Program-made: the position numbers and the translations under genes
The notes under the pieces: generated by a model
Told to the model about the DNA's origin: nothing
Seen by the model: only the letters and a program-made list of their open reading frames with translations
Databases searched by the model: none
Source: Paragonimus westermani
Lineage: Eukaryota; Platyhelminthes; Trematoda; Plagiorchiida; Troglotrematidae
DNA length: 64,000 bases
Assembly: GCA_008508345.1 (NCBI GenBank)
Contig: QNGE01002978.1
Coordinates: 29,294-93,293, forward strand
Reading direction: 5' to 3'
Shown here: positions 63,510 to 64,000 of the stretch, one piece after another
How the letters are laid out: each line of letters begins with the position of its first letter
How positions within the stretch are numbered: position 1 is the stretch's first letter

Positions 63510-64000
63510 GTAAGTTTGATCTGAAAGGACAGAGGTATAGACAAGTTTGGGTATGTTTGTCATGCTCCGTCACCACCAACCTGTCCTGTATGTATAGGAA
63601 ACTGTTAATATGCCACAGGTTATTATGCTGAAGAGTGAGCTGAGTTGTTAACATTTTCTGTTGTCGTATTGCATAGTTCTGTCGTTTTAAATTGTAAACA
63701 ACTAAAGTGAATGCTTGTAGGGCTATGGCAAGACCTCTTAGAAGATGGATCGTATAATACTGGCTTCTTGTCACCTTGTTCAATTGAGCAAAAACAAATT
63801 AACTACTCTAGGTCTGAAATAATTAAAATTAGCGGAACTATGACTTCTGGCTGAAGGGGAACCTAATTGTTTAAGTTTGTTTGCACGATTTAACATAATC
63901 CACGTAAGTGATGTGAAAACTTAATAGATTTGGAAGAGACAACAGCAACGAACCTATGCTTCGACTGCATTTGTTCCGCTAGCATGACCCCCCCCCAGTG
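63510..64000 (+). other. EFH-D intron 2, left part
   Basis: Sequence from the GTAAGT donor to the window edge. No EF3/EF4 exon is present. A run of nine C lies at 63988-63996. Confidence 0.7.

Noticed and set aside
1..64000. CRISPR array or bacterial operon structure
   Set aside because: No regularly spaced short repeats and no long adjacent reading frames; the coding pattern is spliced and eukaryotic.

Overview
The window looks like nuclear DNA from an invertebrate animal, most likely a trematode flatworm. It is AT-rich, its short coding exons are separated by kilobase introns with GT..AG borders, it carries tRNA-derived SINE copies, and it shows no operons or bacterial signals. The trematode assignment is inference. 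It rests on the style of the EF-hand proteins, whose predicted length (142 residues) is close to that of the 16 kDa calcium-binding egg antigen family of schistosomes, and on splice acceptors placed directly before the start codons, as expected for spliced-leader trans-splicing.

The recognisable genes are four paralogues of one family of small proteins with four EF-hands, called EFH-A to EFH-D here. All share one exon plan: exon 1 of 126 bp (EF1), intron in phase 0, exon 2 of exactly 95 bp (EF2), intron in phase 2, exon 3 of exactly 208 bp (EF3 and EF4 plus the stop). EFH-A (+, 1396-2816) lacks exon 1, which must lie left of the window. EFH-B (-, 12490-4757) and EFH-C (+, 38421-43429) are complete. 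EFH-D (+, 57759-63509) runs off the right edge before exon 3. A and B converge tail to tail, B and C are divergent, and C and D are in tandem. Only B keeps four near-canonical calcium loops. C and A keep some, and D has neither of its two visible loops intact, which suggests functional divergence in the cluster.

The 26 kb between B and C has no recognised gene. It holds a near-perfect 2.7 kb inverted repeat (19932-about 22633 and about 28400-31101) around a 5.8 kb spacer. The arms contain an identical Ser/Thr-rich reading frame of 102 codons and an outward-facing TATA-like motif. Near 13 kb, 48 kb and 60 kb lie copies of one tRNA-derived SINE, each as an inverted or head-to-head composite. 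The 60 kb copy carries the only N in the window at the inversion point. At 40.6-40.8 kb, inside intron 2 of EFH-C, an 80 bp-arm hairpin contains a sequence resembling a hammerhead ribozyme core.

The remaining sequence is intronic or intergenic and shows no domain I recognise. Most short open frames in it look like chance. The absence of further EF-hand exons is not proven: canonical loop motifs were searched on both strands by eye, and strongly degenerate exons could be missed.
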